From positions 1,178,001 through 1,242,000 of the forward strand of contig NZ_JAIWZC010000001.1 in assembly GCF_020297485.1 (NCBI RefSeq): a DNA stretch of 64,000 bases, read 5' to 3'. Position numbers and translations under genes: made by a program. This document shows positions 45,316 to 54,200 of this stretch, one piece after another. Each line of letters begins with the position of its first letter. Position 1 is the stretch's first letter. Source of the stretch: Enterocloster clostridioformis (GTDB taxonomy: Bacteria; Bacillota; Clostridia; Lachnospirales; Lachnospiraceae). A model generated the notes under the pieces. That model did not search any database, was not told where the DNA came from, and was given only the letters and a program-made list of their open reading frames with translations.

Positions 45316-45906
45316 TTATGCCTCGTATGCTTTCATCTCTTCACCGACAGCGGCTTCGCAGGATCGCATGGCCCGGATAGTCTTGTCCATAAGCTCCTCC
45401 AGGTTCCAGCCCAGTCCCTCGGCCCCTTCTCTGATTACATCCCTGGAACATCCGGCAGCAAAGCGCTTGTCCTTAAACTTCTTCTTAAGACTGGACACCT
45501 CCATGTCCATGACGCTCCCAGACGGACGCATCCTGGCCGCGGCCCCAATCAGGCCCGTAAGCTCGTCCGACGCAAACAGTATCTTTTCCATCTGGTGCTC
45601 CGGCTTCACATCCGAGACAAGACCATATCCATGGCTGCACACGGCATGGATGAGCTCATCCTCCGCCCCTGCTTCCCTCAGAAGCTCCGGCGCCTTGCCG
45701 CAGTGCTGCTCCGGATACATCTCAAAGTCAATATCGTGCAGCAGGCCGGCGATTCCCCAAAAATCCTCCTCCTCCCCATATCCCTGGTCCTGGGCAAACC
45801 AACGCATCACGCCTTCCACGGTAAGGGCGTGAAGGATGTGGAACGGTTCCTTATTATATTTTTTCAGGGCCTCTAAGGCCGTCTCCCTTGTCATTGCTGT
45901 TTTCAT
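45316..45906 (-). CDS. HD-domain hydrolase
   Basis: A 196-residue cytoplasmic metal-dependent phosphohydrolase of the HD superfamily. The metal ligands are visible as His25 in EPFHILHALTVEG, the HD pair in GLLHDIDFE, and a later His in AVCSHGYGL. These compact HD proteins are often annotated as hydrolases without known substrate. AAGGAG precedes the ATG. It diverges from the GNAT gene, and the two start sites are only 24 nt apart. Confidence 0.85.
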   Translation of the reverse strand: MKTAMTRETALEALKKYNKEPFHILHALTVEGVMRWFAQDQGYGEEEDFWGIAGLLHDIDFEMYPEQHCGKAPELLREAGAEDELIHAVCSHGYGLVSDVKPEHQMEKILFASDELTGLIGAAARMRPSGSVMDMEVSSLKKKFKDKRFAAGCSRDVIREGAEGLGWNLEELMDKTIRAMRSCEAAVGEEMKAYEA

Positions 45907-45930
45907 CTTGCTTAATCTCCTTTCCTCTGT

Positions 45931-46500
45931 ATGAAATCATATGATATCACAATTATAAACAGCCGGAGTTTAAAATGCAATAGCGGCCCGGCCCCTGGTT
46001 TAGCAACCGCAGAAGACCTGGACAGGCTCGTGGCCATGTCGGACCAGGCCAAGGAATCATTTAAAGCAAAGAACATTGACCAGTGGCAGAAGGGGGAGCC
46101 CAACCGCCAGGTAATGGAGGCTTCCATCCTCCGGTCCCAGCTTCATGTGCTTGAGGACACGGGACAGGTCGTTGGGATGATTACCATTGTCCCCGGACCG
46201 GAAGCCAGCTATGCCTCCATAGACGGAGCCTGGCTGAACCAGGAGCCTTACTTTGCATTCCACCGGATATGTGTGGAAGAATCCATGAAAGGCCGCGGAC
46301 TGGCTGCCAGGCTGTTCTCGGAAGCAGAACAGTATGTCCTGAAAACAGGCGTCCGCAATATCCGCATCGACACCCATCCTGACAATCAGGCCATGCAGCG
46401 CGCCCTGGCAAAAAGCGGCTACATCTGCTGCGGCACGCTTGTCCTCACAGAGGGAAGCGAAGCAGGCGATTTGAGGGTGGGGTATCAAAAGGTGATTTGA
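45931..46500 (+). CDS. GNAT-family N-acetyltransferase
   Basis: A 189-residue acetyl-CoA-dependent acetyltransferase fold. The acetyl-CoA loop is seen as VEESMKGRGLAARLFSEAE, preceded by YFAFHRICV and followed by RIDTHPDNQAMQRALAKSGY. The N-terminus is doubtful: the ATG at 45931 has no good ribosome site because the purine-rich stretch there serves the divergent HD gene. A shorter product starting around the LATAEDLDRL segment is possible. Substrate unknown. Confidence 0.8.
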   Translation: MKSYDITIINSRSLKCNSGPAPGLATAEDLDRLVAMSDQAKESFKAKNIDQWQKGEPNRQVMEASILRSQLHVLEDTGQVVGMITIVPGPEASYASIDGAWLNQEPYFAFHRICVEESMKGRGLAARLFSEAEQYVLKTGVRNIRIDTHPDNQAMQRALAKSGYICCGTLVLTEGSEAGDLRVGYQKVI

Positions 46501-46516
46501 ATATGGTGAGGGGCAT

Positions 46517-46534
46517 AGGTGGTTCCGTCCGTGA
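46517..46534. repeat. Second copy of the palindrome arm motif
   Basis: AGGTGGTTCCGTCCGTGA matches the arm at 7335-7352 (reverse complement) at 17 of 18 positions and is likewise followed by a G-rich stretch. It sits 17 nt after the GNAT stop, as the 7.1 kb copy sits about 20 nt after the CYTH stop. No partner arm was found downstream, so this would be a truncated copy. Confidence 0.55.
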
Positions 46535-46628
46535 GTGGGATGGGGGCGGGAAAAGCCGGGGTTGCGCAGGGCGCAGGGCGCCCGGAGCAAAGCAAACATG
46601 GACAGGCTAAAAGTTATCTTCGGATAAG

Positions 46629-46906
46629 AAGTATCTCGGAGCAACACCGGGGATTATTCAGGTTCTTCATACCTGGAATCAGGAACTGGACTACCATGTG
46701 CATCCACTGCATCGTATCTGGCGGCGGTCTAACAAAGGTACAAAAGATAAGAAAATCGTCCAAAAACTTTTTTATCCCTGGGTATGTCTTGCGCGATAAG
46801 TTCAAAGGAATATATCATTCTCTCCTGAATTCTCTATACGAGGAAGGAAAACTGGAATGCGGACGCAGTTCCATGAGACAGCTTGGAAGGTGTTATGCAC
46901 CAATCT
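46629..46906 (+). pseudogene. Frameshifted fragment of an IS91-family transposase
   Basis: Three consecutive blocks resemble the central part of Y2 (IS91-type) transposases but lie in alternating frames. First KYLGATPGIIQVLHTWNQEL followed by DYHVH; then, after a one-base shift near 46704, HCIVSGGGLTK through FFIPGYVLRDKFKG and LNSLYEEGKLE; then, after a compensating shift near 46858, RTQFHETAWKVLCTNL. The catalytic tyrosines and both ends are missing. About 290 bases after it (46907-47199) hold no recognisable gene, only an inverted repeat ATCACTTTC / GAAAGTGAT (47109-47117, 47163-47171). Confidence 0.75.
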
Positions 46907-47199
46907 AATTCTGTTGATTTTTATATTGTTTTTTCAAGACCTGTCAGTGGGAGGTCTTAGAAGTATGCCCGAAAACATTTAAGTAAACAAAATCTCCATG
47001 GTTTTCACCTGATTTTAGAATGAATATACGATTTTCGGCAATACCGAAACAGTACTATCTCCATATAAACACTGGCTAAACTTCCGCAACTTGGTACAAT
47101 TGGAAAGAATCACTTTCAAAGCAGCTCTGGCTTATTCGAGAACTGCTCTTTTTCACTGCTTAGAAAGTGATACTTTCCTTAGAAATTATACCATGAATG

Positions 47200-47231
47200 G
47201 CAGGTTCTTCGGAGCCTGCTTTTCTGTTTTT
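47200..47231 (+). terminator. UUCG-loop terminator in the remnant region
   Basis: GCAGGTTC (47200-47207), TTCG loop, GAGCCTGC (47212-47219), then TTTTCTGTTTTT. A textbook plus-strand terminator with no intact plus-strand gene upstream, so it is probably left from a deleted gene. Confidence 0.8.
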
Positions 47232-47299
47232 AGGCAAAAAAGAAGCTGCTGCTCCATAGATTACTCATTTATTTTGCAACAGCCCCTCTCGTTTTTCCA

Positions 47300-47845
47300 T
47301 CATTTATTTTTTATATAATTTTCAGCAAATCTTCGTTCTACTGCCCCCAGATGTTTAAAATCCACTTTTCCTAGAAATCCATCTACCAGAAACAGATATT
47401 CACTCTTTCCTTTCGCGTAGAAACTCTGTTCCTGGATATAAACCTTCTTCCAGGACTGCTCCATCAGGTGATATCTGGAATACAGCTTCCGAAGCTGCCT
47501 GTTCATCTGCAGCTTCTTTCGGATCTGCTGTCTGGCTTCGGATTCTTCTTTCTCCCCATTCAGCAGAAAACATGCATCTACCTCTTTCTGTTCCAACTTC
47601 AATGACACGCTTCCTCCCATGGGAAACATGGAAATATCTTCACTCAGCTGACTGTTCAGGAAAGCATAGCTTTCTCCAGTTTCCTCTACCTGATAAGTCA
47701 TCATATAATAGGGAATGTAATAACAGTCTCCTTCATAGAGAGTCGTATGCCCGTATTTCATCACTGCCCCAAAAGTTTTCAGAAAATTTGCCAGAATTTC
47801 CATCGGAGCAATTCCATTGGTCTGAATCAGACATTCCATGTTCAT
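47300..47845 (-). CDS. Uncharacterised 181-residue protein
   Basis: Not recognised. The product (MNMECLIQTNGIAPMEI...) has no signal peptide or membrane helix. The N-terminal half is rich in aromatic and polar residues with beta-like pattern (YGHTTLYEGDCYYIPYYMMT). The C-terminal half is basic and helical (QQIRKKLQMNRQLRKLYSRY) and ends FAENYIKNK. It has a reasonable ribosome site (AAAGGCGG, 7 nt) and lies 16 nt downstream of the broken symporter, so it probably belonged to the same sugar-use operon. Lower GC than the housekeeping genes. Confidence 0.6.
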   Translation of the reverse strand: MNMECLIQTNGIAPMEILANFLKTFGAVMKYGHTTLYEGDCYYIPYYMMTYQVEETGESYAFLNSQLSEDISMFPMGGSVSLKLEQKEVDACFLLNGEKEESEARQQIRKKLQMNRQLRKLYSRYHLMEQSWKKVYIQEQSFYAKGKSEYLFLVDGFLGKVDFKHLGAVERRFAENYIKNK

Positions 47846-47861
47846 AAGAATCCGCCTTTCT

Positions 47862-49151
47862 CTAAATAAATGCCAAGATCACACACTGAACCACAAAGAA
47901 TATGAGCAATGCATATCCGATCTTATCAATTTTACCCGGAACTACATAATAGCCATCCTCATCTTTCTCTGCAATCTTGCCTGCAACTGCCAGCTTCACT
48001 ACATTGCTGATTGTCAGATCACTGCCTGTGGCAGTTTCATAGCAGAAATCTTCGTTGATTTCCCGATCTTTTTCTTTGTTTGTCAACACACTGACCACAT
48101 ATCCAACTGCAAAAGCCACAAGGAACCCGAAAAAGCTCCACCACAGAGAACCGATGGAAGTACATTTCCACATATACAGATCAACTGCCAGGCCGGTAAT
48201 AATAGCTGCAATACAGCCTTTTTCATTACCTTTTTTACAAAAAACAGCCAGGGCAAATGCACTGAGCATACATGGATAGAACATCGGTCCGATTACATTG
48301 ATCAGATCCAGAACCGTACCAAGTCCGCCGAGAAACAATGCAAACACCGTAGCGAATACGCCCCAGAACAGGGTCATAAGCTTTGATACCTTTAAACACT
48401 GATCATCACTGGCTTCCGGCTTACATTTTTTATAGAAATCGTTTACAGTTACCGTTGCCAGAGCATTCAAAGCAGAATCCACACTGGACATACCTGCAGC
48501 AAACACACCGGCGGTTACCAGACCTCCCATTCCAACCGGAAGATACTGGGTAATGAAAGTCAGCATGACATAATCAGAATTTTCAAATGCCTGACCGCCA
48601 AATGCAGTAAACAGACAGATACCTGAGATCAGGAACAGCAGCGTCTGAATCGGTACTACAAAACCGGCCAGCGACAAAGAAAGTTTTGTTTCCCTCAGAG
48701 ATTTTGCGGTCAGAACTCTCTGCACCTGACTCTGATCGGTTCCCAGATACGTCAGATACAGGAAACCAGAACCCAGAAGACCGCCCCAGAACGAATATGG
48801 ATTACTGATACCAGGCGTAAAGTCCAGTCCAACGATCATATTATTGGAAACTGCATATGAAATAATGCTTCCAAGGCCACCATCCACGGTAAATATCGGA
48901 ATCAGTATTGCCAGTATCACACCCAGCCAGATCACAAACATCTGTGCTACATCGGTCCAGATAACTGCTGCAATTCCGCCAAACACGGTATAAACAATAG
49001 AGAACACACCCATAATCAAAATTGCCGCCTTAGGATCTGTACCTGTGATCAGGGACAGGGCAAGTGCCGGCGCATACAGAACAACTGCCGTCTGCAGACC
49101 GCGGGACAGCAGGAAAATGAATGCCATCAAACCGCGGGATTTTGCTCCGAA
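47862..49151 (-). pseudogene. Sodium:solute symporter (SSS family), N-terminally deleted
   Basis: The readable part (422 codons from 49130) is a clear SSS/SLC5 transporter: FLLSRGLQTAVVLYAPALAL, SFWGGLLGSGFLYLTYLGTDQSQVQRVLTAKS, and VTAGVFAAGMSSVDSALNALATVTVNDFY, followed by further helices to the C-terminus. Homology-like sequence continues upstream (FGAKSRG) to 49151, where an in-frame TGA stops it. The usual first 100 or so residues, including the first two or three helices, are absent, and no ribosome site serves the internal start. The gene is most likely dead, cut by the deletion described at 49152. Confidence 0.8.
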
Positions 49152-49156
49152 TCACG

Positions 49157-49272
49157 TCTTAACTGTGTTGCTCTGATCCGGAATCCATCTGCTCCATAAG
49201 CCTCAATACACAAAAGCTCTTTGTCAAACCGACGAAAAAGTTTTTTTCCCTCCTGATAAAGCAATTGACCAT
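49157..49272 (-). pseudogene. 5' remnant of a probable GH31 glycoside hydrolase
   Basis: Behind a strong AAGGAGAGG site, one minus-strand frame reads LLYQEGKKLFRRFDKELLCI then EAYGADGFRIRATQL, which resembles the N-terminal domain start of family 31 alpha-glucosidase/xylosidase proteins. It then runs into the symporter sequence out of frame and stops. The ATG at 49272 is in a different frame, so either a TTG start was used or a base was lost. Family assignment is tentative because only about 40 residues survive. Confidence 0.5.
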
Positions 49273-49292
49273 TACCTCTCCTTCTTCTTTTA

Positions 49293-49306
49293 TTAACACG
49301 TGTTAA
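49293..49306. promoter_or_regulatory. LacI-type operator
   Basis: TTAACACGTGTTAA is a perfect 14-bp palindrome with central CG, as expected for LacI-family repressors. It sits about 20 nt before the remnant glycosidase start and about 65 nt upstream of the lacI promoter. The adjacent regulator at 49413 is the likely ligand. Confidence 0.7.
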
Positions 49307-49366
49307 CTATAAAATATCAACTTTTTATCAATCTGTCAATTGCTTATAAATTTTTCACAACATCTG

Positions 49367-49375
49367 TGTTATAAT
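49367..49375 (+). promoter_or_regulatory. Extended -10 promoter of the lacI-type gene
   Basis: TGTTATAAT contains a perfect -10 (49370-49375) with TGn extension, 37 nt upstream of the ATG at 49413. AGAGGAAG serves as ribosome site. Confidence 0.6.
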
Positions 49376-49412
49376 AAATTGAAATTACGAGAAATTTAGA
49401 GGAAGAACTACC

Positions 49413-50492
49413 ATGAAAAAAACACATTCCAGACTGACTCTAGAAGATATCGCAAAAGAGATCCACATATCAAGAACTACAATTTACAAGGTTCTGAATC
49501 AGAAAGGAACCGTCAGTGAACAAACCAGACAGACTGTTCTGGATGCACTGAAGCGTTATGATTATGTACCGAATAACAATGCAAGAAATCTTGCATTGAA
49601 TAAAAACTACATTATAGGTTTTATTGACTTTGAATCTCCGGATGCTGCCTATTTTGCCCCCGTGATCGAGCAGGGGATCCGGCAGGCCATTCAGGAATAC
49701 GGAGATCACGGACTGGAAGTCCATCATTATACAGCTCCAATCCATCAGCCCAAACAGCAGCTTCTGGATCTGAAAAAAGCATTTCAATCCGGCATCCGGC
49801 ATTTTGTCATTTCTGCAGCAGATCCTGCACAGATGCATACTGCTCTGATAAAACTGGCAGAGGCAGGTTGCACCGTGATTCTGCTCAGCAAAGATGTTCC
49901 TGATATTCCCTTTTATCCATTCATCGGTGTCGACGCCTATAAGGCTGGCCAGTTAGCTGCTGAAGTTCTGGGAAAGATGCAGCCTGTAAATGGAAGTGTC
50001 CAGATCCTTGTTGCAGAAGAATCCAGTTCCAATATGACGGTTACTCAGAATAACCTATGTGGATTTCTGGATCAGATGAATCATTTTTTCCCATCTGTCC
50101 GGATTCTTCCGATCGTCAGACATCTGAAAGATTCCTGCATGGTCGATGAACATTTGACGCGGATTCTCATAGAAGAGCAGCCTACTGCCATTTATGATCT
50201 TACCTACCGTCTGGACACGATTTCCCGTGTCCTTCATCGTGAAAACCGAACCGATATAACATTGGTGGGCATGGATCTTTTCCCGGCAATTGTACCCTAT
50301 TTGAAAGACCGCACGATCAATGCCGTCATCTTTCAGGACCTGCAGGCGCAATCTTATCTGGCCTGCAGTCTGCTGTTTGAATATATGTGCTATGGTAAAC
50401 CAATCTCTCAGAAAAAATATTACTCCAAACTGGAGATTGTCATGTCCGGTAATTTGGAATACTTTCTGAATTTTGAAGAATCGGCTCTTTAG
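49413..50492 (+). CDS. LacI-family transcriptional regulator
   Basis: A 359-residue repressor-type protein. The N-terminal helix-turn-helix is LTLEDIAKEIHISRTTIYKVLNQ with hinge LKRYDYVPNNNARNLA, followed by a ribose-binding-protein-like effector domain (about 65-350) containing FVISAADPAQ, VILLSKDVP and FIGVDAYKAGQLAAEVL. It is intact and has promoter and operator nearby. Its regulated genes on the left are broken, and on the right it abuts a permease fragment exactly at its stop, so it may be an orphan regulator. Confidence 0.9.
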   Translation: MKKTHSRLTLEDIAKEIHISRTTIYKVLNQKGTVSEQTRQTVLDALKRYDYVPNNNARNLALNKNYIIGFIDFESPDAAYFAPVIEQGIRQAIQEYGDHGLEVHHYTAPIHQPKQQLLDLKKAFQSGIRHFVISAADPAQMHTALIKLAEAGCTVILLSKDVPDIPFYPFIGVDAYKAGQLAAEVLGKMQPVNGSVQILVAEESSSNMTVTQNNLCGFLDQMNHFFPSVRILPIVRHLKDSCMVDEHLTRILIEEQPTAIYDLTYRLDTISRVLHRENRTDITLVGMDLFPAIVPYLKDRTINAVIFQDLQAQSYLACSLLFEYMCYGKPISQKKYYSKLEIVMSGNLEYFLNFEESAL

Positions 50493-50712
50493 CTTCATAA
50501 ATGCTGACCGGTACAGTCTGAAGATCCGCCATTACAAGAAGTACATAATACTCATCGCTTTTCCATACCAGAACCAGAACAAGAGAGATCATGGCTGTGG
50601 TCAGGCTGGAGAGGAATGGGTATTTTCCAAATCCCAGTTTTGTTATGATCATATTAAAGGAACCAGTATACGGCTCCATCAGCCACAGAAAAACAACTCC
50701 CTTTTCGGAAAA
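50491..50712 (-). pseudogene. Fragment of a MalF-type carbohydrate ABC transporter permease
   Basis: The minus frame reads FSEKGVVFLWLMEPYTGSFN, then LVLVLVWKSDEYYVLLVMAD and LQTVPVSIYEA. This matches the permease segment in which a tryptophan-containing loop, a VWK helix and the conserved LQ-IP--LYEA coupling region occur. An in-frame stop lies just upstream, and homology ends at YEA, exactly where the convergent lacI gene ends. Only about 70 residues survive of an expected 290. Confidence 0.65.
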
Positions 50713-50799
50713 GTGTGTCCAGTGCTATTAGACCATTTTTCAATGTATTATAGTAGTAGTCGGTGCATAATAATTCTATCACTAAAGAATGGATGGGTT

Positions 50800-51105
50800 A
50801 TTATGCGAAGGAAAACAATTGATACTATCCCGGTTTTATCTGATGCCATGAAAAACATATTATCTGCTTTTTCAAAAAGCCGCTCCCTTCCGTCAGGACT
50901 GGTCAAAAGAGCCAGCATTGTCCTGCCTGCGTCACAGGGAGAACTCAACCAGAATATTGCGCCACAGGCCGGGCTTCATTATAATAATGTTGCCACCTGG
51001 CGCAGTCGGTTCCTCGCGGCGCTCCCAGCCTTGCGGAAGATTGAAATGGACGACCCGGAAAAGCTTGAAGATGAGTATGCCAAAAATCCGGAAAGAATCT
51101 TATAG
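50800..51105 (+). pseudogene. N-terminal fragment of an IS630-type transposase
   Basis: The 101-residue frame starts MRRKTIDTIPVLSDAMKNIL and contains the helix-turn-helix typical of the IS630 transposase N-terminus: GLVKRASIVLPASQGELNQ, IAPQAGLHYNNVATWRSRF. It stops after EKLEDEYAKNPERIL, so the DDE catalytic domain is absent. The following 150 bases to the purL stop hold only GC-rich inverted repeats (GCGTCC/GGACGC and ACGCG/CGCGT). Confidence 0.65.
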
Positions 51106-51256
51106 CCAAGAGATTCCCTCCGGATTTTTGTGTAGATAAAGCGAGGGCATCGCTCAATCAACTAATTTGATGATTTCCCGCTGCGGAAACTGCCACCTCC
51201 CGGACTGCGTCCCCGACTCTTACGGACGCGGCTCCCCACGCGCGTCCGCGTTACAT

Positions 51257-54200
51257 CTACACCTCAAAATACCTCACACCCGACTCAAATATCTTCATAT
51301 CCTGCTCCCCATAAATATTCATGGCTACCGCCTCGCCCCGGCGCTCGGAATGGGCCATCTTGCCCAGAATCCGTCCGTCCGGGCTGGTGATGCCCTCTAT
51401 GGCCATATAGGATCCATTGGGATTCCAGTACTCATCCATGGTGCATCTGCCCTGGTCATCCACATACTGGGTTGCCACCTGTCCGTTGGCAAAAAGTCTG
51501 TGCAGCCATGATTCATTGGCCACAAAACGACCCTCGCCGTGGGATGCAGGATTGCAGTATACACTGCCCAGTCCGGCGCCGGCCAGCCATGGGGATTTAT
51601 CCGATACCACCTTGGTATATACCATCTTGGAGACATGGCGGCCAATGGTGTTCATGGCAAGGGTGGGGGATTCCGGCCCCTGCTCCTTGATTTCACCCTC
51701 CGGCAGAAGGCCCAGCTTAATCAGGGCCTGGAAGCCGTTGCAGATGCCCAGCATCAGTCCGTCTCTCTCTCCTAAGAGCTTCTCGATCTCCTCCTTCATC
51801 ACCGCATTGCGGAACACAGTGGCAAAGAACTTGGCAGAGCCCTCCGGCTCATCGCCTGCTGAGAAACCGCCCGGGAACATAACGATCTGGGCCTTTGCAA
51901 TCTCCTTTTTGTATTCCTCCACGGACTGGCGGATATCCTCGGCGCTCATGTTGCGCAGCACCCTGGTAACCACTTTGGCGCCTGCCCGCTCAAAGGCCCT
52001 GGCGCTGTCATACTCGCAGTTGGTTCCCGGGAATACCGGAATAAATACGGTCGGCTGCCCGATTTTATGGTCGCACACATACACCGCGCCGCTGTGATAC
52101 AGCTTTTCTTCCAGCGCAGCCTCTTCCCCCTTTGCCTCCCTGCCGGCGGCAGTTGGGAACACATCCTCCAGAGGAGTCATCCACGCGTCTAATGCCTCAT
52201 CCATGGTAATGGACACATTGCCGTACTCAAATGCACCCCTGTCAGTCACTTCACCGATAACGGTATAGGATATGGACAGCTGTCCCACCATGACCTCCGG
52301 CACCTCGCATACGATATCGCCCCATGCAGCAGCAAAGAAATCCCTTGGATCCACATTGTGTTCAATCTTCACACCCAGCTTGTTGCCGAATGCCATCTTG
52401 CTCACTGCCTCCGCAAGGCCATTGCCCTCCACGGCATAGGCGGATATAATGCGCCCTGCCTTTATGTCCTCAAATATCTTTCCATACCCGTCCATAACCT
52501 GGCTGTAGTCCGGCAGGTCATACTGGTTCTTCGCAATCCGGAACAAGGCAATCTTGCTGCCCGGACGCTTGAACTCAGGGGTAATCACATTCTTATAACT
52601 GTTCACATCCACGGCAAAGGAAACCAGGGTGGGCGGAACATTGATTTCACCGTTCTCCGTGTCAAAGGTTCCGGACATGCTGTCCTTTCCGCCGATGGAG
52701 GGCAGGCCAAAGCCCAGCTGCGCACTGTAGGCGCCCAGAAGGGCGGAGAAGGGCTGGCTCCACCTGGATGGATTTTCGTTCATCCTGCGGAAATACTCCT
52801 GGAAGGTGAAGCGAATCCCGCTGTAATCGCCGCCGGCCGCCACAATCTTTGCAACGGAGGAAACCACTGCATACACCGCGCCGTGGTACGGGCTCCAGCT
52901 GGAAAGCCTGGGATCAAAGCCGTAGCTCATCATGGTAACGGTATCGGTATGGCCTTTCAGCACGGGAAGCTTTGCCACCATGGCCTGGGTCTCGGTCAGC
53001 TGGTATCTGCCGCCGTAAGGCATGAACACGGAACCTGCACCGATGGATCCGTCAAAACGCTCCACCAGCCCCTTCTGTGAGCACACGTTCAGGTCGGAAA
53101 GCATGCCCAGCCATTTTCCCCTGACGTCAGCCACATCAGCCTTATCAAAGAGGTTTCCCGCCCGGTTAGGAACCTCCAGGGTCACGTCCGCCTCCTGATG
53201 CGCCCCGTTGGTGTCCAGGAAGGCCCTGCTCAGGTCCACAATGGTCTTGCCGCGCCAGTCCATCTTAAGCCTGGGCTCCTCTGTGACCACTGCCACGGTC
53301 ACTGCCTCCAGGTTTTCCTCTGCGGCATATGCAAGGAACTGGTCCACATCCTTTGGATCCACCACCACTGCCATACGCTCCTGGGACTCGGAAATGGCAA
53401 TCTCCGTGCCGTCCAGGCCCGCATATTTCTTGGGAACCTTGTCCAAATCAATCTTAAGGCCCGCGGCCAGCTCTCCGATGGCTACCGATACGCCGCCTGC
53501 GCCGAAATCATTGCACTTCTTGATGATTCTGCTGACCTCAGGCCTGCGGAACATTCTCTGAATCTTGCGCTCTGTGGGCGCGTTTCCCTTCTGCACCTCG
53601 GCTCCGCACACCTCAATGGAGGAAGTGGTATGAACCTTGGATGAACCGGTGGCTCCGCCGATTCCGTCCCGGCCCGTACGCCCGCCCAAAAGGATGATGA
53701 TATCTCCCGGATCAGAGGTCTCGCGGATAACATCCTTCCTGGGAGCAGCGCCCATGACAGCACCGATTTCCATTCTCTTTGCAACATAACCGGGATGATA
53801 GATTTCCTTCACATAGCCGGTTGCCAGACCGATCTGGTTGCCGTAGGAGGAGTATCCCTGTGCCGCGCTGTTTACTATCTTTCTCTGGGGCAGCTTGCCC
53901 TTAAGCGTCTCCCCAAGGGGCCTGGTGGGGTCAGCCGCGCCGGTGACGCGCATGGCCTGGTACACATAGGTACGCCCTGACAGCGGGTCGCGGATGGCTC
54001 CGCCCAGACAGGTGGCGGCGCCGCCGAAAGGCTCAATCTCTGTGGGATGGTTGTGGGTCTCATTCTTGAAATTCACCAGCCACTCTTCTGTCACCCCGTC
54101 AATCTCTACAGGCACCACGATGCTGCAGGCGTTGATTTCATCGGAAACTTCCATATCCGCCAGCTTACCCTCGCTTCTCAGCTTCTTCATAGCCATAAGA

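Noticed and set aside
45144..45876. Plus-strand frames over the lysC leader and HD gene
   Set aside because: Antisense to the HD hydrolase with no plausible start; the HD motif frame is clearly the real one.
46519..46628. N-terminal part of a 129-codon plus frame as a new gene
   Set aside because: The recognisable part is IS91-derived and switches frame; the first part is low-complexity G-rich DNA.
47091..47318. 75-codon plus-strand frame
   Set aside because: It runs through an inverted repeat and a strong terminator, with no ribosome site or recognisable sequence.
50473..50799. N-terminal extension of the IS630-type fragment
   Set aside because: This part is antisense to the ABC permease remnant and unlike transposases; the real start is near 50800.
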